Below are positions 40,243-47,752 of a DNA stretch of 64,000 nt, one piece after another. The stretch comes from an uncultured Christensenella sp. (lineage in GTDB: Bacteria > Bacillota > Clostridia > Christensenellales > Borkfalkiaceae). Positions within the stretch are counted from its first letter, which is position 1. Each line of letters starts with the position of its first letter. The stretch spans positions 1 through 64,000 of the forward strand of contig CAJTYL010000004.1 in assembly GCA_910583855.1 (NCBI GenBank). Direction: 5' to 3'. A model generated the notes under the pieces. That model did no database searches, was not told the origin of the DNA, and was given only the letters and a program-made list of their open reading frames with translations. The translations under genes and the position numbers were made by a program.

Positions 40243-40908
40243 ATGAGAATGCATAAAAAAAGCCGCCTTGAAGAGAGAATGGCGGCGTGCGGCGATTTAG
40301 TGAAGATGGCCGATTTAACCGATAAAAATATGCAACGCGCGTCGTTGACCCCCGAATATGTGCCGTTTAACGACGTTTTCGGCAACGCTAACCCGCTTTA
40401 TTTGGAAATAGGTTGCGGTAAAGGCAAATTCGTTTGCGAAATGGCAAAGAAGTTCCCGAACGTGAATTTCATCGCTTGCGAAAAGATTTCAAACGTGCTA
40501 ATAGAGGCGTTGGAAAGGGTTAAAGACGAAGGCTTGAAAAACGTCTATTTTTTAAACTGCGCGGCGGAAGTGCTTGCAAAATATATCGAACAAGGCGCGA
40601 TTGAAAGAATTTACCTCAACTTTTCCAACCCGCTGCCCAAGGAAGGCTATAAAAAACAGCGGCTTACGCACCCGCGTTTTTTAAATATTTACCGCGGGCT
40701 ATTGAAAAGGGGCGGTTTAATACTGCAAAAGACGGACGACGAGGACTTTTACAGGTTTTCGCTTGACGGTTTTAAAGAAGCGGGTTTTGAAGTAATTTCC
40801 GTCTGTGAGGATTATCGCGCTCCCGACGGTGACGACGCTGAGACCGAGCACGAAAGACGCTTTAAGGATATGGGTAAACGTATTTTCAGGGTTATAGTAA
40901 GGGTTTAA
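40243..40908 (+). CDS. trmB: tRNA (guanine-N7-)-methyltransferase
   Basis: 221-residue Rossmann methyltransferase making m7G46 in tRNA. SAM loop LYLEIGCGKGKFVCEMA; family tail TEHERRFKDMGKRIFRV. The usual catalytic block NFSDPWPK reads NFSNPLPK here, with Asp to Asn and Trp to Leu, while the following KKQRLTHPRFL is conserved. The Asp is strongly conserved in TrmB, so activity may be altered. The metallophosphoesterase gene begins 3 nt after its stop. Confidence 0.9.
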   Translation: MRMHKKSRLEERMAACGDLVKMADLTDKNMQRASLTPEYVPFNDVFGNANPLYLEIGCGKGKFVCEMAKKFPNVNFIACEKISNVLIEALERVKDEGLKNVYFLNCAAEVLAKYIEQGAIERIYLNFSNPLPKEGYKKQRLTHPRFLNIYRGLLKRGGLILQKTDDEDFYRFSLDGFKEAGFEVISVCEDYRAPDGDDAETEHERRFKDMGKRIFRVIVRV

Positions 40909-40911
40909 AAA

Positions 40912-41703
40912 ATGCTTTGGCTGTGGCTTATTTTGGGCATATTAGGGGGTCTATCCCTTATTTTTCTGTTTATTCGGTGCAATAATAATTGGTTGCAGGT
41001 GACGCGCCACACGTTCCGTGCGGAAGTTGATAGGGGCGTAAAAATAGTTCACCTGTCGGACTTGCACGGCAAGGAGTTCGGGCGCAGAAACGCCCGCTTA
41101 ATTGCAAAAATAGTTAAGGAAAGGCCTGATTTTATAGTGATTACGGGCGATATTGTCCATAAATACAGGGAAAAGGATAAGCGCGTTGCGCTTGAACTTG
41201 TTTCCGCGCTGTGCGGGGTTGCGCCCGTTCTGTACGTATCGGGCAACCATGAAATGCGCAACAAGGGCTACCGCTTTTTCAGAAAGGACTTAATGGAGGC
41301 GGGCGCAGTCGTTTTAGACAATTGCCCCCGCAATATATGCGGCTTAACGGTGGTCGGGCTTAACTGTACGGCTTTAAAGAACGGGGTTTTAAAGAAAATC
41401 ACGCCCGAAACGTCGGGCGCTAAAATTCTGCTTGCGCATATGCCGCAGTTCGTAGATAATTACGCATCGTGCGGTTATGACTTTGTTTTTTGCGGCCACG
41501 CGCACGGCGGACAGTGGCGCATACCCTTCACGAAGCAGGGAATTTACGCGCCGGGGCAGGGTATGTTTCCGAAGCTGACTTCTGGCGTGCACGAGCGGGG
41601 AAGGACGAAAATGATAATTTCCCGCGGGCTCGGCAATTCCGAATGCCCGATAAGGCTTTTCAACCGTCCCGAAATCGTGATTGTGGAGCTTATAAAAAAA
41701 TAA
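40912..41703 (+). CDS. Membrane-anchored metallophosphoesterase (YkuE-like)
   Basis: 263 residues. An N-terminal membrane helix (LWLILGILGGLSLIFLFI) precedes a calcineurin-type domain with all five motifs: DLHGKEFG (D-x-H), GDIVHK, GNHEMR, the His in LLAHMPQ and GHAHGGQW. YkuE-type enzymes are often lipid-related phosphodiesterases; substrate not inferable. Co-transcribed with trmB (3-nt gap). Confidence 0.88.
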   Translation: MLWLWLILGILGGLSLIFLFIRCNNNWLQVTRHTFRAEVDRGVKIVHLSDLHGKEFGRRNARLIAKIVKERPDFIVITGDIVHKYREKDKRVALELVSALCGVAPVLYVSGNHEMRNKGYRFFRKDLMEAGAVVLDNCPRNICGLTVVGLNCTALKNGVLKKITPETSGAKILLAHMPQFVDNYASCGYDFVFCGHAHGGQWRIPFTKQGIYAPGQGMFPKLTSGVHERGRTKMIISRGLGNSECPIRLFNRPEIVIVELIKK

Positions 41704-41730
41704 CCGTCCGACGATTGCCGTCGGACGGTT
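41702..41730. terminator. Bidirectional terminator
   Basis: 12-bp stem AACCGTCCGACG / CGTCGGACGGTT between the convergent phosphoesterase and carbamoyltransferase genes. Confidence 0.8.
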
Positions 41731-41738
41731 TCATAATT

Positions 41739-42674
41739 TCAAATTAAAAGCGCAAGCGCCGCTTTTATCGTGTGCAGCTTGTTTTCGCCCTGTTCCAAAA
41801 CCAAGCTGTTCTTGCCGTCGATAATTTCGGGCGTTACCTCTATTCCGCGGTTTGCGGGCAGCGAATGCATAAATTGCGCGTTGTGCGCCGCATAGGACAT
41901 AAGCGAGCTGTTGACCTGATAGGGTTGGAGAAGCTCAAGCTCCTTATCCGAGCTTGAGGAATGGTAGCTGTAGTTATCCGTGTACACCACGTCCGCGTTT
42001 CTCACAGCTTCGATAGGGTTCTCGGTTACGGTAATGTTGCCGTACTGCCTTGCCGTGTCGAGTATGTTCTTTTTTATGCCGTACTTTTCGGGTGTGGCGA
42101 CGGCGACTTCCATTCCGCACTTTATAGCGCCCGTAATAAGCGACGCCGCGTTGCTTGCGCCCTTGCCGACGTACGCTATTTTTAGTCCTTCGAGCCGCTT
42201 GTGCTTTTCCCATATCGTATAAAGGTCGCAAATCGTCTGTAACGGAATACCGTTTTCGTTGTGGGAGTTGATTATGGAAATTTCCGATACTGCGCAGAAC
42301 TCGTCAAGTTCCTTTTGGCTGATGTCGCGCGTGACTAATGCGCCTACGCCGTAACGGGAAATTACTTTGACTATATCTTTTATGTTTTCGCCCGCCCTCA
42401 TATCTTTTTCGGAATAGGGCAGGTTTACGCAGACGCCGCCGAGCTGTCTTACGCCTATTTCCAAGGCGGAGCGCGTTCTTAGCGAAGTGTCGCCGAAAAG
42501 CAGCGCAACAGTTACGCCCTGCAAAATACGCGTGTCCTCGTGGGCGACGAACTTAGCCTTCATTGCCTTGGTTGCGTAAAGCAACTCGAAAATTTCTTCC
42601 GTGTCGTAGTCCGAAAGCCTTATCATATGCTTATGTTTAACGCCGTACGAAGGCGTGTACCTGTTTATATCCAT
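41739..42674 (-). CDS. Divergent ornithine/aspartate carbamoyltransferase-family protein
   Basis: 311 residues with the carbamoyltransferase two-domain layout. The carbamoyl-phosphate loop FxKTSTRTR appears as FGDTSLRTRSALEIG, keeping Ser and Arg-Thr-Arg. The second-domain motif HCLP of OTCases is HSLPANRGIEVT. The HPxQ region that helps bind carbamoyl phosphate is NENGIPLQTICDLYTIWE, lacking the His. The chain therefore belongs to the family, but substrate identity (ornithine, another amine or none) is open. ATG 42674 has GAGG 6 nt upstream and a TATAAT box behind it. No other arginine genes adjoin. Confidence 0.7.
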   Translation of the reverse strand: MDINRYTPSYGVKHKHMIRLSDYDTEEIFELLYATKAMKAKFVAHEDTRILQGVTVALLFGDTSLRTRSALEIGVRQLGGVCVNLPYSEKDMRAGENIKDIVKVISRYGVGALVTRDISQKELDEFCAVSEISIINSHNENGIPLQTICDLYTIWEKHKRLEGLKIAYVGKGASNAASLITGAIKCGMEVAVATPEKYGIKKNILDTARQYGNITVTENPIEAVRNADVVYTDNYSYHSSSSDKELELLQPYQVNSSLMSYAAHNAQFMHSLPANRGIEVTPEIIDGKNSLVLEQGENKLHTIKAALALLI

Positions 42675-42713
42675 AAAAAACCTCAATTTAATTATAGCAG
42701 TTGCGTGCGGGTA

Positions 42714-43310
42714 TTACAAGTTATTTTTATCTCTTTCGCGTTTTGAAAACTTGCAGCCGCAATAATTTTGCCTGTAAAGTCCGTATTGTTTTGAAAGCTC
42801 GGTGCTTCTTAAATATCCGTTCCGTTTTTTAAAGTCGGAATAAAGCCATTTTTCTCCGCCGAGCCTTGCGCCGATTTCGTTTATCGCCAGCGCGTTTTTC
42901 AAAGGACTCACGGTAAGAGTAGTGGTAAAGAAGTCGTAACCGTTTTCGTCTGCGACTTTTTTCGTCTTTGCAAGCCTTAGCTCAAAGCATTTAAGGCAAC
43001 GGGAAGAGCGCTCGCCCGCGTCTTCAAACCCTTGCACGGCAGAGTAGAATTCGCTTTCGTCGTGGTCGCAGTCGATAAAGTCCGCCCAGCCTGTTTCCTC
43101 AATAAGCCGCCACAGCTCTTGCTTGCGGCGTTCGTATTCGCCGTCCTCGATGTTCGGGTTATAGAAAAGCACGGTTATTTTAAAATAATCTTTCAGCCTT
43201 TCGAGGCACGCGGAGGAGCAAGGCGCGCAACAGCAGTGCAGAAGTAGCCGCTTACCCGCGTTCTTCTCGGCTTGCTCTTGCATAAGCTTGTCAAAGTCGG
43301 GTCTGTTCAT
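42714..43310 (-). CDS. queH: Epoxyqueuosine reductase QueH
   Basis: 198 residues. LLLHCCCAPCSSACLERL, the RCLKCFELRL pair and YCGCKFSKRERDK are the Cys motifs that bind the Fe-S cluster and iron in QueH (formerly DUF208). It performs the last step of queuosine synthesis in tRNA. Possibly co-transcribed with the downstream carbamoyltransferase-like gene (39-nt gap, though that gene also has a TATAAT box). Confidence 0.93.
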   Translation of the reverse strand: MNRPDFDKLMQEQAEKNAGKRLLLHCCCAPCSSACLERLKDYFKITVLFYNPNIEDGEYERRKQELWRLIEETGWADFIDCDHDESEFYSAVQGFEDAGERSSRCLKCFELRLAKTKKVADENGYDFFTTTLTVSPLKNALAINEIGARLGGEKWLYSDFKKRNGYLRSTELSKQYGLYRQNYCGCKFSKRERDKNNL

Positions 43311-43347
43311 AACCTTATTTTAGCAGTTAATTGCAATAATTGCAAGT

Positions 43348-43623
43348 TCAGTCCGCGTCTAAAATACTTTTAATATCCGAAACAATCAGCCTTATGTGCT
43401 TTAATTTTTTGGCGATAAGCAATTTTTTGTCTTGCGGTTGAACCACTTCGGTCTGAAAATATTCGCAACAACCCGCTTTTACAGCCTTTTTACTTGCAGT
43501 TATTGGCAGTTCGCCGTGCTTGCAGTGTCCGCGATCGCCCACACGCACGAACCGCCCGAACTCGTCCCTATAATAATACTTAACGAAGTATTGGCAATTT
43601 TCACAAAAATGAACGTATTTCAT
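43348..43623 (-). CDS. Cys-rich 'CENC' protein, XRE module 2
   Basis: 91 residues. Cys at 7 and 10 (FCENCQYF), 34 (RGHCKHGE) and 52-53 (AGCCEYF) suggest one zinc site; the C-terminal third is a Lys-rich amphipathic helix (KLLIAKKLKHIRLIVSDI). No known fold recognised. It is transcribed divergently from a small XRE repressor across two operator-like palindromes, has a GAGGTG ribosome binding site, and is homologous to the decayed gene at 10912. The recurrence of the pair argues for a functional module of unknown purpose. Confidence 0.7.
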   Translation of the reverse strand: MKYVHFCENCQYFVKYYYRDEFGRFVRVGDRGHCKHGELPITASKKAVKAGCCEYFQTEVVQPQDKKLLIAKKLKHIRLIVSDIKSILDAD

Positions 43624-43640
43624 AGTAACACCTCAAAAAT

Positions 43641-43692
43641 ATTATATACCCCAAACTGGGGTAAGTCAACAAAATTACTACAATTTGGGGTA
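43641..43692. promoter_or_regulatory. Divergent promoters and two operators, XRE module 2
   Basis: For the minus-strand CENC gene: -35 TTGACT (43664-43669), -10 TATAAT (43641-43646). The 17-bp spacer is exactly the perfect palindrome TACCCCA-AAC-TGGGGTA (43647-43663). A second, imperfect site TACTACA-ATT-TGGGGTA (43676-43692) overlaps the -10 (TAATAT, 43691-43696) of the XRE gene, 29 bp centre to centre. Confidence 0.75.
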
Positions 43693-43703
43693 ATATATTT
43701 ATT

Positions 43704-43904
43704 GTGAAATCGTTTTCAGAAAAATTAAGACAATTAAGAATAGAAAGAGGGCTAAGTCAAACGCAATTAGCGGAAGCGCTCTCTGTTGATCAACGCTCAA
43801 TCAGTAATTGGGAAAATGCAGTCCGAGAACCGAGTTTTGAAATGCTTACGAGGATAGCGGGTTATTTCGAGGTGTCGGCGGACTATCTTTTGGGATTGGA
43901 TTGA
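43704..43904 (+). CDS. Small XRE-family repressor, module 2
   Basis: 66 residues, a lone HTH_3 domain: LRQLRIERGLSQTQLAEALS, SISNWENAVREPS, YFEVSADYLLGLD. It shares the ADYLLGL end and layout with the protein at 10660. GTG start 7 nt after TAATAT, no Shine-Dalgarno, so perhaps leaderless. The operators in the divergent region imply that it represses both itself and the CENC gene. Confidence 0.9.
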   Translation: MKSFSEKLRQLRIERGLSQTQLAEALSVDQRSISNWENAVREPSFEMLTRIAGYFEVSADYLLGLD

Positions 43905-43932
43905 CGGCGTAGAATAATTTACACTATATTGT

Positions 43933-44075
43933 AGGCTTCCCCTTAGGGGAAGCTGCCGCGGAGCTTGCGTAAGCGGCTGATGAGGCTAATAATTTATACA
44001 AAAGTTAAAAAACGCCTCATCCGTCTTAACCTCGCAAAGCTACGGTTAAGCCACCTTCCCCCAAGGGGAAGGCTT
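43933..44075. mobile_element. MITE-like element with GGCTTCCCCTTAGGGGAAGC ends
   Basis: About 143 bp starting AGGCTTCCCCTTAGGGGAAG and ending CCTTCCCCCAAGGGGAAGGC, so the ends are inverted repeats that are themselves palindromic. Inside are GCGTAAGCGGCTGATGAGGC and CGCCTCATCCGTCTTAACC, forming a second inverted pair. This dispersed non-coding element is common in gut Firmicutes genomes. Confidence 0.75.
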
Positions 44076-44114
44076 GATTTCGGCAATCGATTTTTTTCGC
44101 CGTATGCGTTTAAG

Positions 44115-44143
44115 TTGCTTTTTTGCGCGGGATATGGTAATAT
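44115..44143 (+). promoter_or_regulatory. Promoter of the ABC ATPase gene
   Basis: TTGCTT (44115-44120), 17-bp spacer, TAATAT (44138-44143), then CGGAGAC before ATG 44170. Confidence 0.55.
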
Positions 44144-44169
44144 ACGGTATATAATTACGGAGACAATTT

Positions 44170-45378
44170 ATGGCAAGTTTAAACTTACGCGGCGTAAACA
44201 AGGTTTATCCTTCGGGTGAAACGGGTTTATACGATATAAATTTAGAGGCTGACGACAAGGAATTTCTCATCGTCGTCGGCGCGGACGGAAGCGGAAAATC
44301 TTCCCTGCTACGCGTAGTTGCGGGGCTTGAGGACGCAACCTCGGGTTCGGTCTTTATAGACGGTAAGGATATGGCGGACGTAGAGCCTAAAAACAGGGAC
44401 ATCGCAATGGTGTTCCAAAGCAGTACGCTCTATCCTTCCTTGAACGTTTTCGACAATATGGCGTTCGGTTTAAGATTGAGAAAGGCTCCCGAAGCTTTGG
44501 TGCAGGAGAGGGTGAAAGCCGTTTCCAATATACTCGGTATGAACGATATTTTGTATCGTAAGCCGAAGGTTTTAACGGCTGCGGCTAAACAGCGCGTGGC
44601 GATAGGCAGGGCAATAGTGAGAGAGCCCAAAATTTACCTTTTCGACGAGCCGCTTTCGGGCTTGGACGACAAGCTTAAAGGCGATATGCTTAACGTCATT
44701 ATGAATTTGCAGGCGCGGTTGGAAGGCACTTTTCTCTACGCGACGAAGAACGTTGCGGAAGCGCTTACGATAGGCACGAGGTTGGTGGTTTTGAAGGACG
44801 GGTTCGTTCAGCAAATCGATACGCCCGCAAACCTTTACGATTATCCCGCCAACACGTACGTTGCTTTTTATATCGGTTCGCCTACGATAAGCTTCGTCAA
44901 AAAGGTGAAGATAGAAAAAGAGGACGGCAAGTACTTTGCGGCGTTTGCTGATTACAGGGTTGAGCTTACCGAAAATATAGTAAGCCGTTTTGAAAAGATA
45001 GAAGATTACGCGGGCACGGGCAGGTACGTAACGCTCGGTATACGCCCCGAGGACGCGGAAATCTGCGCGGACGGAATATTCTGCGGCACGGTGGATAAGA
45101 CGACGGACGACGGATGCGCGGAGGTCGATTTAACGCCCGACGTCTGCCTGACGGCTCAGGCTAAAGATGGCGTTGAAAAGGGCGACAAAGTAAGCGTAAA
45201 GGTCGACCTTACAAGGCTTTATATTTTCGACGCGGCAAGCTGCTTGACGCTTTTAAAGCGCGACGGCGGTTATGCTCAAACGGGGCGCGCGGACGCGGAC
45301 TTTATTCCGCTTGCTTACAACGAGGAATCGAGGATACACGAAAGCTTAAAGCCCAACAAGCAGAAAAAGAAGAAATAA
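44170..45378 (+). CDS. ABC transporter ATPase, MsmX/UgpC-like, with degenerate signature
   Basis: 402 residues with the carbohydrate-importer layout: an ATPase domain to about 235, then an OB-type MOBE regulatory domain (LGIRPEDAEICADG, LTRLYIFDAASC). Walker A GADGSGKSS, Q-loop MVFQSS and Walker B IYLFDEPLSGLDD are kept. The signature LSGGQ reads LTAAAKQRVAIGRAIV, and the H-loop His of the usual YVTHDQ is Lys in YATKNVAEAL. Both positions matter for hydrolysis, so it may be a weak or structural ATPase. It stands alone without permease genes, as MsmX does. Confidence 0.85.
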   Translation: MASLNLRGVNKVYPSGETGLYDINLEADDKEFLIVVGADGSGKSSLLRVVAGLEDATSGSVFIDGKDMADVEPKNRDIAMVFQSSTLYPSLNVFDNMAFGLRLRKAPEALVQERVKAVSNILGMNDILYRKPKVLTAAAKQRVAIGRAIVREPKIYLFDEPLSGLDDKLKGDMLNVIMNLQARLEGTFLYATKNVAEALTIGTRLVVLKDGFVQQIDTPANLYDYPANTYVAFYIGSPTISFVKKVKIEKEDGKYFAAFADYRVELTENIVSRFEKIEDYAGTGRYVTLGIRPEDAEICADGIFCGTVDKTTDDGCAEVDLTPDVCLTAQAKDGVEKGDKVSVKVDLTRLYIFDAASCLTLLKRDGGYAQTGRADADFIPLAYNEESRIHESLKPNKQKKKK

Positions 45379-45463
45379 GTTTAAAAAACGGCTTTAAAGT
45401 CAATAAACAATTAACGGCGGCGGTAAAAAATAAACTTTTTGCCGCCGCGCTCTATTCGCAAAT

Positions 45464-46351
45464 ATGGATATAATTTTAGACGCTTTTTGGGATACCTTGA
45501 AGCTGTTCCCATTTCTCTTTTTAATCTACGTGTTAATGGAGATTTTGGAACACAGGACCAAGCTTACCCAAAGCCGTAAAATTTTACAGGGAGGGTTTGC
45601 TCCGCTTATAGGCTCGGCGACGGGGCTCATTCCGCAGTGCGGTTTTTCCGTAATGGCGGCAAAGCTTTACGACAGGGGCTTTATCCGCACAGGCACTATT
45701 CTTGCAGTGTTTATCGCAACCTCTGACGAAGCGCTTATTATCCTTATTTCCGATATGAGCGCGGCGCACGCGGTTATGCCGCTGGTACTAATAAAGCTGC
45801 TCGTATCCATAGGCGCGGGTTATCTTGCAAACGCAATTCTTCCCAAGGAAAAGCTTGCAAAGTGCGGCTCGCAGGACGTTCAGGCGCATTTTTGTTGCGG
45901 CGAACACGAGGGCGGGCTGCTCGGCGAAACTTCGGACTTTAACGCCTATATAATTTCACCGCTGTTGCATGCACTTAAAATCGCGGCGTATCTTTTAATA
46001 GTTAACCTCGTATTCGGATATATCATTGATATAGCGGGCGGGGTCGAAAAAATTTCCGCAAGCGCAATGGAGGGCGGGGCATATGTCCAACCCTTAATAA
46101 CGGGGCTTATCGGGCTTATACCCAACTGCGCTTCAAGCGTAATTTTAACGGGCGCGTACACCAACAACGCCGTTATGTTCGGAAGTCTCGTCGGGGGGCT
46201 TTGCTCTAACGCGGGGCTTGGGCTTGTCGTGCTCTTCAAAAATACCAAAAAAATAAAAAGAAACCTGCTTTTAGTGCTCGTAATGTACGTAATTTCGGTC
46301 GTCGTCGGCATTACGGTCAACGGTTTTATGATTTTACTTCAAATGGTTTAA
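45464..46351 (+). CDS. ArsP/YraQ-like membrane permease (arsenic efflux protein family)
   Basis: 295 residues with about eight to ten membrane helices. Two internal repeats each carry a Gly-Leu-Ile-Pro-x-Cys motif: GLIPQCGFSVMAAKLYDRGF and GLIPNCASSVILTGAYTNNA. A Cys/His cluster (CGSQDVQAHFCCGEHEGG) lies in the central loop. These are features of the family annotated as arsenic efflux or putative manganese transporter. Substrate unproven. The adjacent genes give no clue and no ArsR is present. Confidence 0.75.
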   Translation: MDIILDAFWDTLKLFPFLFLIYVLMEILEHRTKLTQSRKILQGGFAPLIGSATGLIPQCGFSVMAAKLYDRGFIRTGTILAVFIATSDEALIILISDMSAAHAVMPLVLIKLLVSIGAGYLANAILPKEKLAKCGSQDVQAHFCCGEHEGGLLGETSDFNAYIISPLLHALKIAAYLLIVNLVFGYIIDIAGGVEKISASAMEGGAYVQPLITGLIGLIPNCASSVILTGAYTNNAVMFGSLVGGLCSNAGLGLVVLFKNTKKIKRNLLLVLVMYVISVVVGITVNGFMILLQMV

Positions 46352-46395
46352 GTTCACAAAGGTGTGATTTTGGGTTGCGCCGTTTATTATTTAGT
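46352..46395 (+). repeat. Intergenic repeat family D, copy D3
   Basis: GTTCACAAAGGTGTGATTTT followed by GGGTTGCGCCGTTTATTATT, beginning directly after the stop codon; reverse complement of D1 and similar to the two ends of D4. Confidence 0.6.
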
Positions 46396-46445
46396 CCTTG
46401 CGTCGTATATGGCGCGGGGTTTTTTTTCATTTGGGGTTAAAACGG

Positions 46446-46474
46446 TTGAAAAATTTCAAAGGGTGTGGTATCAT
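46446..46474 (+). promoter_or_regulatory. Promoter of the 46505-49305 operon
   Basis: TTGAAA (46446-46451), 17-bp spacer, TATCAT (46469-46474), about 30 nt before ATG 46505. Confidence 0.65.
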
Positions 46475-46504
46475 AAATCTTAGTAAAATTTATTCGGGTT
46501 TTTT

Positions 46505-47746
46505 ATGGCTTTAGAAGTAACCAATCTCGAAGGCAACGAGCTTGCCGACGACTATACCAGAAAAAGCGTTCCGCAAAGCAGGTGGAGCGATACCTGGTAC
46601 GTCTTTAAATCCAACTTTTTAAAGTTGATTTTAATAAATATATTCGTTCTCATTACGTTTGCGCCTGCGGTTGCGCTGATGTTTTTCCGCTCGGCGTATA
46701 TACAGATGCTTGGCAACGTTTACCCCTTCAATTCAAGTATACTGTTCCCGTATTACCCCGAGGTCACGGGGCTTGCCGAAAGGCTTACGCTCTCAGCGGA
46801 TATCCTTTTCTATGCGGCTCTCGTAGTGTCGGGCTTTATTGCCGCAATAGGTATTTCCGGCGCAACGTATTCTATAAGAAAGATTATTAACACCCACGGT
46901 GAATTTTCAATCAAGGGTTTCTTCCACGGGATAAAGCTGAATTATTTCAACACCCTTTTGCCCGTGTTCGTGTTTATGATTTTCCTGTACGCAACCTTCC
47001 TTATCGGCGACAGGATGGACTGCGTTGCGGCTATGGGTAACGGAGCGGCGGGCGAAATTACCGCGTACGTTTTCATAATAATCGCAACAGTTTTAGTCGG
47101 CATTTTTATGGCGTGGATTTTCGCCGTAGGCACTACCTACAAGGTTAAATTCACCCAACTTTTCAAAAATTCTTTCGTGCTATGCATAGGTTCTATTTTA
47201 AAAACCGTGTTGATGGCAGGCTTCTCGCTTATACCGGTCTGGCTGTTTATGATAGGCGGCATAGTGAGAATGATTTCTTACGTCATATTTATTTTCATAG
47301 GCTTCTCGTTTATAATCGTTTGCTGGACGGCGTTCACTCAGTCGGTATTCGACGCGTATATCAACCCCACGCTTAAAGTTGCGGAGGAAGAGAAGAAAGC
47401 GGCAAGGACGCAGGAAGAGGTCGTCGCGGACGAAAAGCAGCGCGCACGTGAGCTTCTTGCGGCGGGCAGAAGCGAGCTTATAGCCCGTCCGATTATGCCC
47501 ATTGCCGCGGAGTCGGTCGCTTCGGGGATAGGTAAAACCTTTACCCGCAAGGACTTGTCGCAGATTGCGGCAAGCAGGGAAAAGCTGTGCGCGGACGTTG
47601 CGGCTTACGAAAACGAACATAAGAACGACACCGTTTACGTTGAGTACAATAAGCTTTTTGCCGAGCGCGAGAAGGCGCTTTCGGACGAAACCGATAAAAA
47701 GGGCAAAAAGAAGAAGAAAATAAGCGCGGAGAACTTATTAAAGTAA
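46505..47746 (+). CDS. Multi-pass membrane protein with charged C-terminal domain
   Basis: 413 residues. Six hydrophobic helices between about 38 and 285 in a YesL/DUF624-like pattern (RWSDTWYVFKSNFLKLILIN start). A long Lys/Glu/Ala-rich cytoplasmic coil follows (about 295-413), with ASREKLCADVAAYENEHKND and a KKGKKKKK stretch. Function unknown. A methyltransferase gene starts 6 nt after its stop, suggesting an operon with that gene and hslO. Confidence 0.65.
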   Translation: MALEVTNLEGNELADDYTRKSVPQSRWSDTWYVFKSNFLKLILINIFVLITFAPAVALMFFRSAYIQMLGNVYPFNSSILFPYYPEVTGLAERLTLSADILFYAALVVSGFIAAIGISGATYSIRKIINTHGEFSIKGFFHGIKLNYFNTLLPVFVFMIFLYATFLIGDRMDCVAAMGNGAAGEITAYVFIIIATVLVGIFMAWIFAVGTTYKVKFTQLFKNSFVLCIGSILKTVLMAGFSLIPVWLFMIGGIVRMISYVIFIFIGFSFIIVCWTAFTQSVFDAYINPTLKVAEEEKKAARTQEEVVADEKQRARELLAAGRSELIARPIMPIAAESVASGIGKTFTRKDLSQIAASREKLCADVAAYENEHKNDTVYVEYNKLFAEREKALSDETDKKGKKKKKISAENLLK

Positions 47747-47752
47747 CGGCTT

